NCBI RefSeq assembly: GCF_027924405.1
Contig: NZ_AP026978.1
Span: forward strand, 2,108,001-2,172,000
Direction: 5' to 3'
DNA: 64,000 nt
Source of the DNA: Nocardia sputorum
Lineage (GTDB): Bacteria > Actinomycetota > Actinomycetes > Mycobacteriales > Mycobacteriaceae
Shown here piece by piece: positions 51,106-59,967 of this stretch. Made by a program: the position numbers and the translations under genes. The notes under the pieces were generated by a model. The model was not told the DNA's origin. It searched no databases and saw nothing but the letters and a program-made list of their open reading frames with translations. How positions within the stretch are numbered: the stretch's first letter is position 1; every line of letters begins with the position of its first letter.

Positions 51106-52815
51106 ATGAGCTCGAATGATTCTGATCTGTCGGATCCGCACTACGGGTACGATTTTGTGGTAGCGACCACGCAGGGGAGCATCAACGCGACACTCAAGGA
51201 ATTCCTTGCTGCGATCGCCGAACCTGTGACGACCGCTTGCTATGTGGCCGATGACAAAGGGCATCCCGTCTCGATAGACTACGCCAAACTGAAGCAGCAA
51301 TCCGGCGTGGATCCGTTCGCGATTCCCGCGAATGTCGACGCAGCCAACGACACCGATATCAAGAAGCTGATTTCGGCGAGGTTCATGTTCGGCTTTCAGG
51401 CCCAACTGGGGCTGCCGCCGATGTCGTCGCCGCAGAAGATCCCGGACATCGTCGACCTCGGAGGCGACACGGCGACCGTGGGATTCAATCTGCTGTGCGC
51501 TGAATTCGCCATCGTCAATCTCACTCCCCCGGGTGGATACAACACGGACGCGACATGGGATCGCTTCGACCAGCAAAAGGATGCGCCGTGGATATTCAGC
51601 ACGAAGGTCGACCTGCGGTTGTCCACAGTGGACCAGAGCGCCTACTCCAAGCTCCCGCCGGATGTGCAGCAGCAGATCAAGAATCTCGGTGACAATGCCT
51701 TCAGTGTGCAGCAACTTCTCTACGACCTGGACAACGCGGCACTGGAAACGGTGCCCACGATCGAGGGAGTAAAGCCGGGAACCCTCCTCTACACGATGCT
51801 CGAGCAGGACTTCGTCGGAGCGTACTTCACCCAGATGCAGAAGGAGCACAAGCCTCTGATGGGCGTCATGATCGCCCAGCAGGACGCGCCGCCGGCGACA
51901 CTGACGCTGACCGACTTCAATTTTCAGGTGTCGCCTTTTCTGGGATCTGACGGGCAGGAGATTGCAAACCCGACGAAGGAGCAGCGGGATCTAGCCACGT
52001 TGAATTACCTGTGCGCGGCCGATAAAGACGCGCTACCGCCACCGGTGAAGTTCGGGTGGAACTGGGTGGACACGCTGTCGGAGTCGGACGGAGTCATCGC
52101 GATCAACCGGAACACGTTCGGAAACTACTTTTACCATCAGTTGAAGGATTACGTGCCGGGCAACTGCATGCTGCCCTCGGTGTCTGTGTGGGAGTCCGGC
52201 TTTCTGGGGGACACAACCAATTATAAATGGAGCCTGACCCCGGGGCAGTCCCCGACGGTGACCCAGGGCAAGGACACCAGCGGCGCCACCGTCCTCACCT
52301 TCCATTACGCCCCTCCCTCCCAACACGACGAGGCCCACTGGTTGGGCGAGGCCGTGGGTGGGATGACGTTGTCAACGTCTTTCGACTTGTCGGTCACGTT
52401 CCAGGGAAACACGATTACGATCAGCCAGCACCTGGTTGTCTACGCGGAGGTCTGGCATACACCGAGCAGTGGAGACAAGGGAAACGTGGTCGACAAGACG
52501 ATCAACGAGACCTACACCCTCGACGTAGATCAGAATGGCAGATTGGTCACCTCTGACCCTGCGATCCAGAACATCGACAATTCCTATAAGCTGCATACTT
52601 CGGGTTTCCTGGCCTGGATCGCGAACATCCAGGACCTCGAGAACGATATTCAGAACTGGCTGAAATGTATCGCGCCGTGCAACCTGAAGGCCCTCCCGGT
52701 CTCGATTGTCGACAACTTCGTCTTTCCCGGCGGGAAAACTTTCACCTACAAGAACGTGAACTTCTCCGATCACCAGGACCTGGTTTCCCACATCACCTAC
52801 ACCCAACCCGGCTGA
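51106..52815 (+). CDS. P47/TULIP-like large hypothetical protein (569 aa)
   Basis: 569 residues from ATG 51106, which has AAGGGGAC upstream. The opening YGYDFVVATTQGSINATLKE resembles the conserved start of clostridial P47/OrfX proteins (YGWD-hydrophobic stretch-VN-x2-L). That is followed by long, mostly beta sequence with Asp/Thr/Pro-rich turns and DAPWIFSTKVDLRLSTVDQ. No signal peptide or transmembrane helix. P47/OrfX proteins have the TULIP lipid-binding fold and accompany botulinum-like and insecticidal toxins. Third codon positions are less GC-rich than in the flanks. It is 33 bases upstream of the giant gene. The family link is by pattern only. Confidence 0.6.
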   Translation: MSSNDSDLSDPHYGYDFVVATTQGSINATLKEFLAAIAEPVTTACYVADDKGHPVSIDYAKLKQQSGVDPFAIPANVDAANDTDIKKLISARFMFGFQAQLGLPPMSSPQKIPDIVDLGGDTATVGFNLLCAEFAIVNLTPPGGYNTDATWDRFDQQKDAPWIFSTKVDLRLSTVDQSAYSKLPPDVQQQIKNLGDNAFSVQQLLYDLDNAALETVPTIEGVKPGTLLYTMLEQDFVGAYFTQMQKEHKPLMGVMIAQQDAPPATLTLTDFNFQVSPFLGSDGQEIANPTKEQRDLATLNYLCAADKDALPPPVKFGWNWVDTLSESDGVIAINRNTFGNYFYHQLKDYVPGNCMLPSVSVWESGFLGDTTNYKWSLTPGQSPTVTQGKDTSGATVLTFHYAPPSQHDEAHWLGEAVGGMTLSTSFDLSVTFQGNTITISQHLVVYAEVWHTPSSGDKGNVVDKTINETYTLDVDQNGRLVTSDPAIQNIDNSYKLHTSGFLAWIANIQDLENDIQNWLKCIAPCNLKALPVSIVDNFVFPGGKTFTYKNVNFSDHQDLVSHITYTQPG

Positions 52816-52848
52816 CCAGTGGCCCGACAGCAGAGGCGGGAGAAGATC

Positions 52849-55800
52849 ATGGGCAACTACTCGGTCTCCTACTCGACCGAACTCATGCGGAACTACTTGC
52901 AAAGCGAGGTCCTGGCGCCGGAGGCGAAGTTCGAAGCGCTCCAGACACAGGCGGGTGCCTCGTTGTTGTTCTCCATCTCCACCCAGGGCGTCCTGTATGT
53001 GACCAAGGAAGTGCCGGGCGACCGCAGCGGGTGGCAGAGATCGGACCTGAGCAGCGCGCTGATCGCGCACGACTTCGGCGGAAACGGCGTTGCCTGCAAG
53101 GACTTCGCCGTAGCGCAGTCGGCGTTCCCGCCCGCCACCTCCATCCACCTCGCGATGGTGGTCAGCGACGGGACCTCCGACCACCTCTACCTGAGCCTGG
53201 CCAACTCCGATTCCGACACGTCGTGGACCTCGCATCCGTCGTGGACGGCCTTCCCGTTCGACAATCCGGACCACCAGCCCAGCCCGGTGGTCATCGTCGG
53301 GGTGCTGATCAGCGAGGCGGCCGACGCCGAGTACATCGTGGTGGATGTGGTGCGCGACCCGTCGAGCAACGTACAGACGGTGTCGCGCTACTACATCGAC
53401 ACCTCCAAAACCGACGGCTATGCCTGGCATTACCACGACATGGCGATCGATGTGGAAGTCGACCGTTATTCCAGCCGCTTGGGCCGTTCGCAGTCACAGT
53501 ACGTCGACGGCATCTACACCGCGGGGCACGCGGACGGTTCGCCCCAGTTCGTCTACCAACCGCTGTACAACGCGTTCAACCCCCACGTCCCGGCGCCGCC
53601 TGCCCGGTTGCAGCTACCCGGCAACCTCGTGCCTGACGCGATCGCCTCGTGTCGCAAGGCCGACCACACCAGCGACCTCTACGCCACCGCGAACGGCACG
53701 CTGTTCTACTTCGACAGCCACAACCAACACGATGAGGCCACCGGCGTCGAACTGCTCGAGAGCCCACTGCTCAACGGGGTTCGCGCCCTGTACGCCACGC
53801 TCACCGGCACCGAGGTGATGATTTGGGGACTCAACGGCGATGATCAGGTGTTCTACACCACCTGTCCTCTCGCCGAACTCACCACACCGGGCTCGTGGAA
53901 GGTCCCGCTGCCCATCGTCAGCGGTGTAGAACAGGTTTCGCCCTACCTCGACCGCGCCAACAGCGCGAACACCTTTTTCGCCCACGTCGGCGAGAACCGG
54001 TTGATCAAGGCCGTCAAATCTCCCGACACGACAGTGTGGACCACACAATCCATTACCCTTCCGCCGCTGTCGAACAGCCCGGCACAGCAGTTCGACTCCT
54101 ACACCACCCGGATCCAGGTGACCGGACCGGACGGGCAGCCCGCCAAGGGGATGCCGGTTACACTCATCGCGAGCAACGTCAAGGCCGTCTACATCAACCA
54201 CCTCTACTACGTGGTCGGGGCGGAACCGGTGCACGTCGCGACCGACGCCATGGGATCGGTGACGGTCGTCGAGCCAGTCGACACGCTCACCGGAACGCGA
54301 CTGAGCGTCGAAGTCGACGGTGTAACCACCGAGATCGACCCGATGGACAAATCGTTTCGTAAGGCAGCCGGCCTGGACACTACGGCCGAGCTGACCGACG
54401 CGGTGATCACCTACCACGACGGCAGCACCAAGCCGCTGATCCCAGCCGGTACCGACAAGAACGACCTCAGGACGGTAGCCGAGGCGAACGCGAAACTATC
54501 CCAGGCGTACGCTTCCCTCCCTCCGAGCGCGACCGCGGTAGCAACCCGCGCCGGCACCGTGGACGACCTCAGCGGACTCCTGGTCGACGCCGGTGACCTG
54601 CTGAACTGGCTAGGCCACGAAATCGACCGAGGAGTCGATGTCGTCATCCAATTCGTCAAGGACGAGGCGACCGATTTCTGGCGGCTTGTCGTAACGATCG
54701 AAGGAGACGTCTACAACGCCCTGCTGGAAACCGTGGAGACGATCATCTCCGCGATCCAGTGGGTCTATCACCAGATCAAAATCGCGATCAAGGACCTCAT
54801 CGACTTCCTGAAGTTCGTCTTCGAATGGAAGGACATCACGCGCACCCAGCGCGTCGTGCGAAACTTCGTCAAGGTCTACCTCGCCTACCAGCTGGCACAG
54901 GTGCAGGACTACAAGTCCGAGTGCGACCAGATGTTCACGCAACTCGAGAACACCATCGACAACTGGGCCGGCACGGGCGGCTGGAGCGGCCTGGGCAACG
55001 ACGGGAAGTCGACGGTAGACAGCATGTCGACCCCGGCCGTCGGGCAGAGCGCACCAGGCTGCTTGCTCAGCCACCACTACCAGGGCAACGCCGACGCCAT
55101 TACGCCGAGCCCGCCACCCCCGTCGGAATTGGATTCCAGTGCGATCGCCGCGCTGATGCAGGCTCTGAACAACGAGGGGCACATCATCGGCGACACGCTC
55201 GAAGGGATCGGCGGCCTCGCGGCCGGTATCGGCTCCATGCCGTTGACCGATCTGCTCGAGAAAATGGCCACCTTCGTCGGTGCGGCCGCGCTCGACAGCG
55301 CAAAGAATGTCATCGACACTCTCTTCGACATCGTCTACGAACTGGCCAAAAAAGCCCTCGACGCATTCCAGGCGCCGATCCACATCCCGGTGGTCACCGA
55401 CATTCTCAACGATTTCGGCGTCCCGTCCTTCTCGCTGATGGACGTCGTCTGCTGGATGGTGGCGATCCCGGCGACCCTGATCTACAAGGCAGCAAAGGGC
55501 GTGGCCCCATTCCCGGACAACGCCGACACGCAGGCGTTGATCGATGCCCCGGACCTTCCTTCACTGATCACCCTTTTCGCCCGGCAGAGCGCCGACGCCG
55601 CGGTCACCGCGACAAGCGCAGGAAGACTTCCCGCAACACACCCCTCAGGAACCACGGACTTCACGATCACTGCCCCGGAGATGGCCACCTTGTCCGGCGC
55701 AGTGTCCGAAGAGGTGTTCATCGTCGGTCACGGATTCGCTGGCTTCTGCGCACTCGCCTCGGCGATCGTGTCCGGTTTCGAGGCGGCAGACGAACAACCG

Positions 55801-56367
55801 GACAACCCGTGGGGCCTGCCCTCGGCCGCCCTCGGCATCGTCGGCGGTGTCACCGGCGGCCTGGCCAACACGCTGGTCCCCTGCGATCCCATCGCCAACA
55901 CCGCAGTGTCCGACATCTCCACAACCGTCACCGGCATCCGCGTGCTCTGCAAAATCATATTCTGCGGGCCGGCCCAAAAACTGTTCAAAGGCAACGCGGT
56001 CTTACAAAGCATCACCATCAACGACGGCCGCGGAGTAGGGGCGGTCGTGGACGCCGTCCTGACACTACCTGCCCTCACCTGCACGATCTGGCACCTCAGC
56101 GAACTGGCCGGAAAACCCGCAGGAGGCAACCGAAGCATCGCCATTATCGACGAGACCAGCCAACTCACCTCCTACATCTCCCGGATCAGCTACGCCTTCG
56201 CAGTGAACGACGATGACCCCGACAGCCGTGCCGCCTTCGTCACCTCCCTGGCCGTGGCGAACGTGTGCACCGGCGGACTGCAGATGGCGGAGATGTTCGT
56301 CAGCCGAACCGGCTACGAGCTCGTTGGCCGATGTGACCTGTCCACCCGTCATAGCCCGATATGTTGA
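52849..56367 (+). CDS. Giant multidomain hypothetical protein (1172 aa), partner of the P47-like protein
   Basis: 1172 residues from ATG 52849 with GGGAG upstream (a GTG ten codons earlier is possible). Residues about 20-405 show repeated four-strand units with Trp/Tyr/Asp turns (FSISTQGVLYVTKEVPGD, DLYATANGTLFYFDSHN, VMIWGLNGDDQVFYTT), like a beta-propeller. Residues about 410-520 look Ig/invasin-like (TRIQVTGPDGQPAKGMPVTL). Residues about 575-700 are amphipathic helices (WVYHQIKIAIKDLIDFLKFV), then helical segments with hydrophobic stretches (MDVVCWMVAIPATLIYKAAK, GFAGFCALASAIVSGF). No signal peptide. The last 11 residues run into the SDR remnant, so the native C-terminus may be altered. 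Confidence 0.65.
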   Translation: MGNYSVSYSTELMRNYLQSEVLAPEAKFEALQTQAGASLLFSISTQGVLYVTKEVPGDRSGWQRSDLSSALIAHDFGGNGVACKDFAVAQSAFPPATSIHLAMVVSDGTSDHLYLSLANSDSDTSWTSHPSWTAFPFDNPDHQPSPVVIVGVLISEAADAEYIVVDVVRDPSSNVQTVSRYYIDTSKTDGYAWHYHDMAIDVEVDRYSSRLGRSQSQYVDGIYTAGHADGSPQFVYQPLYNAFNPHVPAPPARLQLPGNLVPDAIASCRKADHTSDLYATANGTLFYFDSHNQHDEATGVELLESPLLNGVRALYATLTGTEVMIWGLNGDDQVFYTTCPLAELTTPGSWKVPLPIVSGVEQVSPYLDRANSANTFFAHVGENRLIKAVKSPDTTVWTTQSITLPPLSNSPAQQFDSYTTRIQVTGPDGQPAKGMPVTLIASNVKAVYINHLYYVVGAEPVHVATDAMGSVTVVEPVDTLTGTRLSVEVDGVTTEIDPMDKSFRKAAGLDTTAELTDAVITYHDGSTKPLIPAGTDKNDLRTVAEANAKLSQAYASLPPSATAVATRAGTVDDLSGLLVDAGDLLNWLGHEIDRGVDVVIQFVKDEATDFWRLVVTIEGDVYNALLETVETIISAIQWVYHQIKIAIKDLIDFLKFVFEWKDITRTQRVVRNFVKVYLAYQLAQVQDYKSECDQMFTQLENTIDNWAGTGGWSGLGNDGKSTVDSMSTPAVGQSAPGCLLSHHYQGNADAITPSPPPPSELDSSAIAALMQALNNEGHIIGDTLEGIGGLAAGIGSMPLTDLLEKMATFVGAAALDSAKNVIDTLFDIVYELAKKALDAFQAPIHIPVVTDILNDFGVPSFSLMDVVCWMVAIPATLIYKAAKGVAPFPDNADTQALIDAPDLPSLITLFARQSADAAVTATSAGRLPATHPSGTTDFTITAPEMATLSGAVSEEVFIVGHGFAGFCALASAIVSGFEAADEQPDNPWGLPSAALGIVGGVTGGLANTLVPCDPIANTAVSDISTTVTGIRVLCKIIFCGPAQKLFKGNAVLQSITINDGRGVGAVVDAVLTLPALTCTIWHLSELAGKPAGGNRSIAIIDETSQLTSYISRISYAFAVNDDDPDSRAAFVTSLAVANVCTGGLQMAEMFVSRTGYELVGRCDLSTRHSPIC

Positions 56368-56785
56368 TGAGTCGGCCCCCGCCGCGCTCGCGCATGGCAG
56401 GCAAGACATAGTGAGTGACATAAAACGCCGAATTCAGATTGTGGTTGATCGTCTCCTGCCACTCGGTAATCGAGATCTCATCCAGCGGACGTCGCAGGCG
56501 CCTGCCGACATTGTTGACGGCGATGTCGATGGGGCCGAACGCCGCAGATCCCTTGTGCACGAGCATGGCGACCTGGTCGGGGTCCGACACGTCGGCCATG
56601 ACTCCGACTGCCTGTCCGCCGGACGCCTCGATCTCACCGACGACACTGTCGACGGCGTTTTTGTCACTGTGACCGTTGACGATTACGCGGGCGCCTTCCG
56701 CTGCGAAGAGCAGAGCGATCGCGCGGCCGATATTGCGCCCCGATCCGGTCACGAGTGCCACTCGTCCGGCGAGCCGTTCGGGCAT
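56300..56785 (-). pseudogene. 3'-truncated short-chain dehydrogenase
   Basis: Normal start: ATG 56785 with AAGGAG, NAD(P) loop VALVTGSGRNIGRAIALLF, NNVG motif (DIAVNNVG) and the serine strand RLINISGYDGWTGH. Homology stops there, before the catalytic YxxxK, and ten unrelated codons lead to a stop. About 100 C-terminal residues are missing. The break near 56333 coincides with the end of the giant gene on the other strand. Confidence 0.78.
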
Positions 56786-56824
56786 GGGTTCTTCTCCTTT
56801 GATGTTCGGGCACAAACCGATCTC

Positions 56825-57085
56825 GTGGTCGAACAGCTTCGTTCGCGCCTCGAAGGTTCCGTTGTCGGAGGTGTCAAGCCGTCAGATGCCGATCAGGTCG
56901 GCCTTGTCGAGCAGATTCTGAACGCGGCCTGCCACAGCGACATAACCCAGCTGCGCCGCCACGCCAACGTCCTCGCCAGCGACCTCAACCGCCCCGGGCT
57001 CCCGATGCCGCTGCATCACCGCATCGCCGAGCGGCTCGCTGAGCATGAAAAGGCCATTACTGCTCACGAATCCAGCAAACCCTAG
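56825..57085 (+). CDS. Hypothetical protein or fragment (86 aa)
   Basis: From GTG 56825 a protein-like sequence: VEQLRSRLEGSVVGGVKPSD, QILNAACHSDITQLRRHANV, LASDLNRPGLPMPLHHRIAE, RLAEHEKAITAHESSKP. Largely helical and polar. It ends 18 bases before the DUF6262-like gene, the relationship an integrase C-terminus has to TnpC-like genes, but no integrase motif is visible. Its 5' side runs to the truncated dehydrogenase, so it may itself be truncated. Unidentified. Confidence 0.45.
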   Translation: MVEQLRSRLEGSVVGGVKPSDADQVGLVEQILNAACHSDITQLRRHANVLASDLNRPGLPMPLHHRIAERLAEHEKAITAHESSKP

Positions 57086-57103
57086 ACAGGAGCCCCTCGC
57101 CTC

Positions 57104-57532
57104 ATGTCTCGCACCGCCAGCCGCTCTGCCCAACTGGCAGACGAGCGTCGACGTATCCGCGACGCCGCACAGCGCCTACTGACCGGCGCACCGCACCGCA
57201 GCAGCGGCACCCTCACCATCTCCACCCTCGCCACCGAGGCTGCGCTGTCTCGGCAACGGCTCTACGAACACCACCCCGATCTTGTCGCCGAGTTCAAAGC
57301 CGAAACCGGCTCAGCACCTGCGTCAGCAAATGCCATTGCGGTGCAACAGCAACTGGCCGACGCGCACGATCGCATCAGGGAACTCGAGGGCCGCGAACGC
57401 GAACACCTCGACCAGATCAAAACCCTCTGCGCGGTCATCACCGAACTCACCCACGAAACCCGCGCCAGCAACCTGGTGCTGCTGACACCGCGACGGGCGG
57501 ACTCATCCGGGTCAACCCACATCCTCCGATGA
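57104..57532 (+). CDS. DUF6262/TnpC-like transposon accessory protein
   Basis: 142 residues, ATG with CAGGAGC upstream. N-terminal HTH-like part (LTISTLATEAALSRQRLYEH then HPDLVAEFKAE) and a C-terminal coiled-coil (AVQQQLADAHDRIRELEGRE, REHLDQIKTLCAVITELT). This is the design of the DUF6262/TnpC proteins encoded last in Tn554-like elements after two tyrosine recombinases. No recombinase gene is intact here, so it is probably a remnant of such an element. Family link moderate. Confidence 0.6.
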   Translation: MSRTASRSAQLADERRRIRDAAQRLLTGAPHRSSGTLTISTLATEAALSRQRLYEHHPDLVAEFKAETGSAPASANAIAVQQQLADAHDRIRELEGREREHLDQIKTLCAVITELTHETRASNLVLLTPRRADSSGSTHILR

Positions 57533-58040
57533 GCGGTCGGCACGGATTCGCCGGAGACTCAGGTGCCGCAGGATGCCCGCTTCGGTCAGTTCACGATTAT
57601 TCGACGTCGGCGATGAGTACCGGATCCCGCCACCGCGCCCAGCGCTCGACCGCTGTCGGCACCGACGCACCGAGCGGGTGGCTGGTCTCGCGGATGATCC
57701 GATCCAGGGCCTCCGGCAGCCCGCGTAGCCGTATCCCGTTCTGACCCAGCCGGTGCACCGCAAGCTGGCGTGGCTGTCGTGGCCGGCTGCGACCAGCGCG
57801 CCGAACCATTGCGCGTTCGCGCTCGATCCCTGCACTCGGCGCTCGAGTCCGCCGCGAAGAGGAGGCATGAGAACCTCGAAGCCCTCACAGCCCTCGCGCG
57901 GCTCTCGGCATTGCCGGGCCTCTGGTCGAAGCTGGACAAGCCGGGTGCGCTGCCGGTCAAGCGCACATCGTTGCGGCCACGAGTATCGAACCGGTCCTTA
58001 AGCCGGAGGTCCGGCAGCTCGCATGGCCGGGGTCGCCGAT
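57533..58040. other. Decayed region with short protein-like stretches
   Basis: Minus strand ending at 57597 carries LRGLPEALDRIIRETSHPLG and ERWARWRDPVLIADVE, a plausible C-terminus of an unidentified protein. Plus strand (57830-57960) carries LESAAKRRHENLEALTALAR. None has a proper start. Debris between the transposon accessory gene and the DUF5994 operon. Confidence 0.4.
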
Positions 58041-58517
58041 TCAGGATTTCCCTGACGCGCGCCGCATCTGGTCGTCTGCTTGGTCGGGTGGGGTGCCTGC
58101 GGGGATGACGAGCAGAGTCAGCTGGGCGTCGTTCGTGCCGATCAGGTGCATGGTGCCGGGTGGTTGGCCGGTATCGGGTCCGTGTACTTCGACGCCGTCC
58201 GGGTTGTCGATGCGGCGTTGGCTGAGACTGACCGCGTTCCAGTCGAAGCTGACGCGAGCGGTGGGGCCGAGGCGTGGGGTGAGGGCGCTGATCAGGTCGT
58301 GCAGTTCGGCGGTGAGGTTGTTCGTCCATGGCCACCAAGCGCCGTCGACGCGCTCGGAGCCGGCGCCGGGTTCACGCAGCAGGAGGCGTGGGGTGCGGGT
58401 CGGTGTTCGGAAGGGTTGCCGGTCGGGTTCGGGCGGGCCGGTACTACGGCTCATGTCGTGGTGGTTGGTGATCGGGCGTTGTCGAACGATTCGGGGCATG
58501 TCTGTTCCTGTGCTCAT
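58041..58517 (-). CDS. DUF5994 family protein B
   Basis: 158 residues. Starts at ATG 58517, which overlaps the stop of DUF5994 protein A (ATGA). Family hallmarks: TPRLLLREPGAGSERVDGAW, WWPWTNNLTAELHDLISALT, RLGPTARVSFDWNAVSLSQR, HLIGTNDAQLTLLVIPAGTP. Soluble, alpha/beta. DUF5994 genes occur as multiple paralogues in nocardiae and mycobacteria; function unknown. Only about a third identical by eye to protein A. Confidence 0.85.
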   Translation of the reverse strand: MSTGTDMPRIVRQRPITNHHDMSRSTGPPEPDRQPFRTPTRTPRLLLREPGAGSERVDGAWWPWTNNLTAELHDLISALTPRLGPTARVSFDWNAVSLSQRRIDNPDGVEVHGPDTGQPPGTMHLIGTNDAQLTLLVIPAGTPPDQADDQMRRASGKS

Positions 58518-58975
58518 CGGGGTGTGCGGGTTGCTGATGCGGGGGTGACGGCGGCCATCAGGGCCGCGTGCGCGGTGTCGTCGGCGGTGGACGATGGGAT
58601 TACGCGGAGCACGATCAGGTCGCGGTCGCGGCCGAAGACGTACATCGTGTTCCACAGTTCGAAGGGGTAGGGGTCGAGCCGGACGGTGTGACCGTTGACG
58701 GTCGTCTGCCGGGGCGTGTCCGACCAGCACGCGGGGTCGTAGACGACTCGCCAGATGGGGCCGAGTCGGACGGTCAGGACGGCGAGGAGGTCTGGCAGTT
58801 CGGTGGTGAGTTCGCGGGATCGCGGCCACCACGCGCCGTCGAGGTATCCACCGCGGTCGGCTTTCGGCTTCAACCTCAAGCGGGGTGTGTAGTCGGGCGG
58901 AACGCGATGGCGGGCGTACTGCGGGCGGATCTGTTCGGGCGCCATGGTGGTGCCGTTGTTTCTGTGGAATCGCAT
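58514..58975 (-). CDS. DUF5994 family protein A
   Basis: 153 residues from ATG 58975 with GAGAGGA upstream; the longer open frame is not coding-like. Motifs: TPRLRLKPKADRGGYLDGAW, WWPRSRELTTELPDLLAVLT, VRLGPIWRVVYDPACWSDTP, NTMYVFGRDRDLIVLRVIPS. First gene of a two-gene operon with protein B. Divergent from a TetR gene whose operator-like palindrome (59195) lies in between, so repression by that TetR is likely. Confidence 0.87.
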   Translation of the reverse strand: MRFHRNNGTTMAPEQIRPQYARHRVPPDYTPRLRLKPKADRGGYLDGAWWPRSRELTTELPDLLAVLTVRLGPIWRVVYDPACWSDTPRQTTVNGHTVRLDPYPFELWNTMYVFGRDRDLIVLRVIPSSTADDTAHAALMAAVTPASATRTPR

Positions 58976-59194
58976 TTCGAGTCCTCTCGAGGCGTTGTTC
59001 GCGCATCGTCGCGCCATGGCGCGGGTGGTCGCGGGGGCCACGCGTATGACCATGCGGTGGCGTCGCCCGCGGATCAAGTGGCCGTTGGTGCCCGCGAGCA
59101 TGAGCGGATCCCTGCTTCGGTCCGGATCGGCGACGCGCAGACCGGATAGTCGCGGTGTATCCAGTACACGCCGTTTCCCTCGTGATGTCAACGT

Positions 59195-59206
59195 TGTAGG
59201 TCTACA
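59195..59206. promoter_or_regulatory. Palindrome TGTAG-GT-CTACA upstream of TetR-A
   Basis: Perfect 5-base arms within CGTTGTAGGTCTACACTCG. The same string CGTTGTARGTCTAC recurs upstream of TetR-B at about 61188-61200, so both paralogous regulators probably see the same site. Confidence 0.55.
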
Positions 59207-59236
59207 CTCGTAACTTCATCGGAGATTGCGAGGACG

Positions 59237-59959
59237 ATGGAGGCATCCGGGATGGCCGAAGTTCCGAACCGGCGGCCGGTTCGCGCGAGAACCGGCGGGG
59301 GCAGCGGTCCGGTCACCAGGGCGGCCGTGCTGGCCGCGGCGCTCGAGATCATCGATCGCGATGGGGTCGACGGGTTGTCGATGCGGCGGCTGGCCGAGGC
59401 GGTGGAGCGGGACCCGATGGTGATCTACCGGCATGTGCCGAACAAGGCGGCGGTGCTCGATGGTGTGGCCGAGATCGTGTTCGCACAGCTGGCAGTCGAT
59501 GCCGCCGACCCGGACTGGGCTGCGCAGTTGCGGGCGGTCGCCCGCGATTTCCGCCGGCTGGCTCTGGCCCATCCGCGGGTGGTGCCGCTGCTGGTGACCC
59601 GGCCGCTGGCCACACCATTGGGGTTGCGTCCCTATGCGGTGGTCCGTCCCCTGGAAGACATCCTCCAGTTGCTGACTCGCGCGGGGTTTTCCGGTGCCGA
59701 CGCGCTGCACATCTACCGTGCGGTGTTCGGATTCCTCTATGGCCACGTTCTGAACGAGTTGCAGGAGATCGTGGAGCGGCCGGAGGAGACCGACGATGTG
59801 CTGCGGCTCGGGCTGCACCGCCTGCCGATCGGCCAGTTCCCGTTGTTGCGCGAACTGGCACCGGTTTTGGCCGCCTACGACGGCGCGGCCGAACTCGAAC
59901 GCGGTCTGGACATCCTGCTCACCGGTCTCAGCGCCACGCTGCCGGGTCCCGGGCGATGA
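59237..59959 (+). CDS. TetR family regulator A (TetR_C_1-like)
   Basis: 240 residues; ATG 59252 with GAGG eight bases upstream is an equally good start. HTH residues about 35-80 (GLSMRRLAEAVERDPMVIYR, HVPNKAAVLDGVAEIV). The C-terminal domain is the classical tetracycline-repressor type: LVTRPLATPLGLRPYAVV and ALHIYRAVFGFLYGHVLNEL. Clearly paralogous to regulator B 1 kb away. Probably controls the divergent DUF5994 A/B operon. Convergent with DUF5994 protein C, 8 bases between stops. Confidence 0.88.
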   Translation: MEASGMAEVPNRRPVRARTGGGSGPVTRAAVLAAALEIIDRDGVDGLSMRRLAEAVERDPMVIYRHVPNKAAVLDGVAEIVFAQLAVDAADPDWAAQLRAVARDFRRLALAHPRVVPLLVTRPLATPLGLRPYAVVRPLEDILQLLTRAGFSGADALHIYRAVFGFLYGHVLNELQEIVERPEETDDVLRLGLHRLPIGQFPLLRELAPVLAAYDGAAELERGLDILLTGLSATLPGPGR

Positions 59960-59967
59960 CGTGTGAC

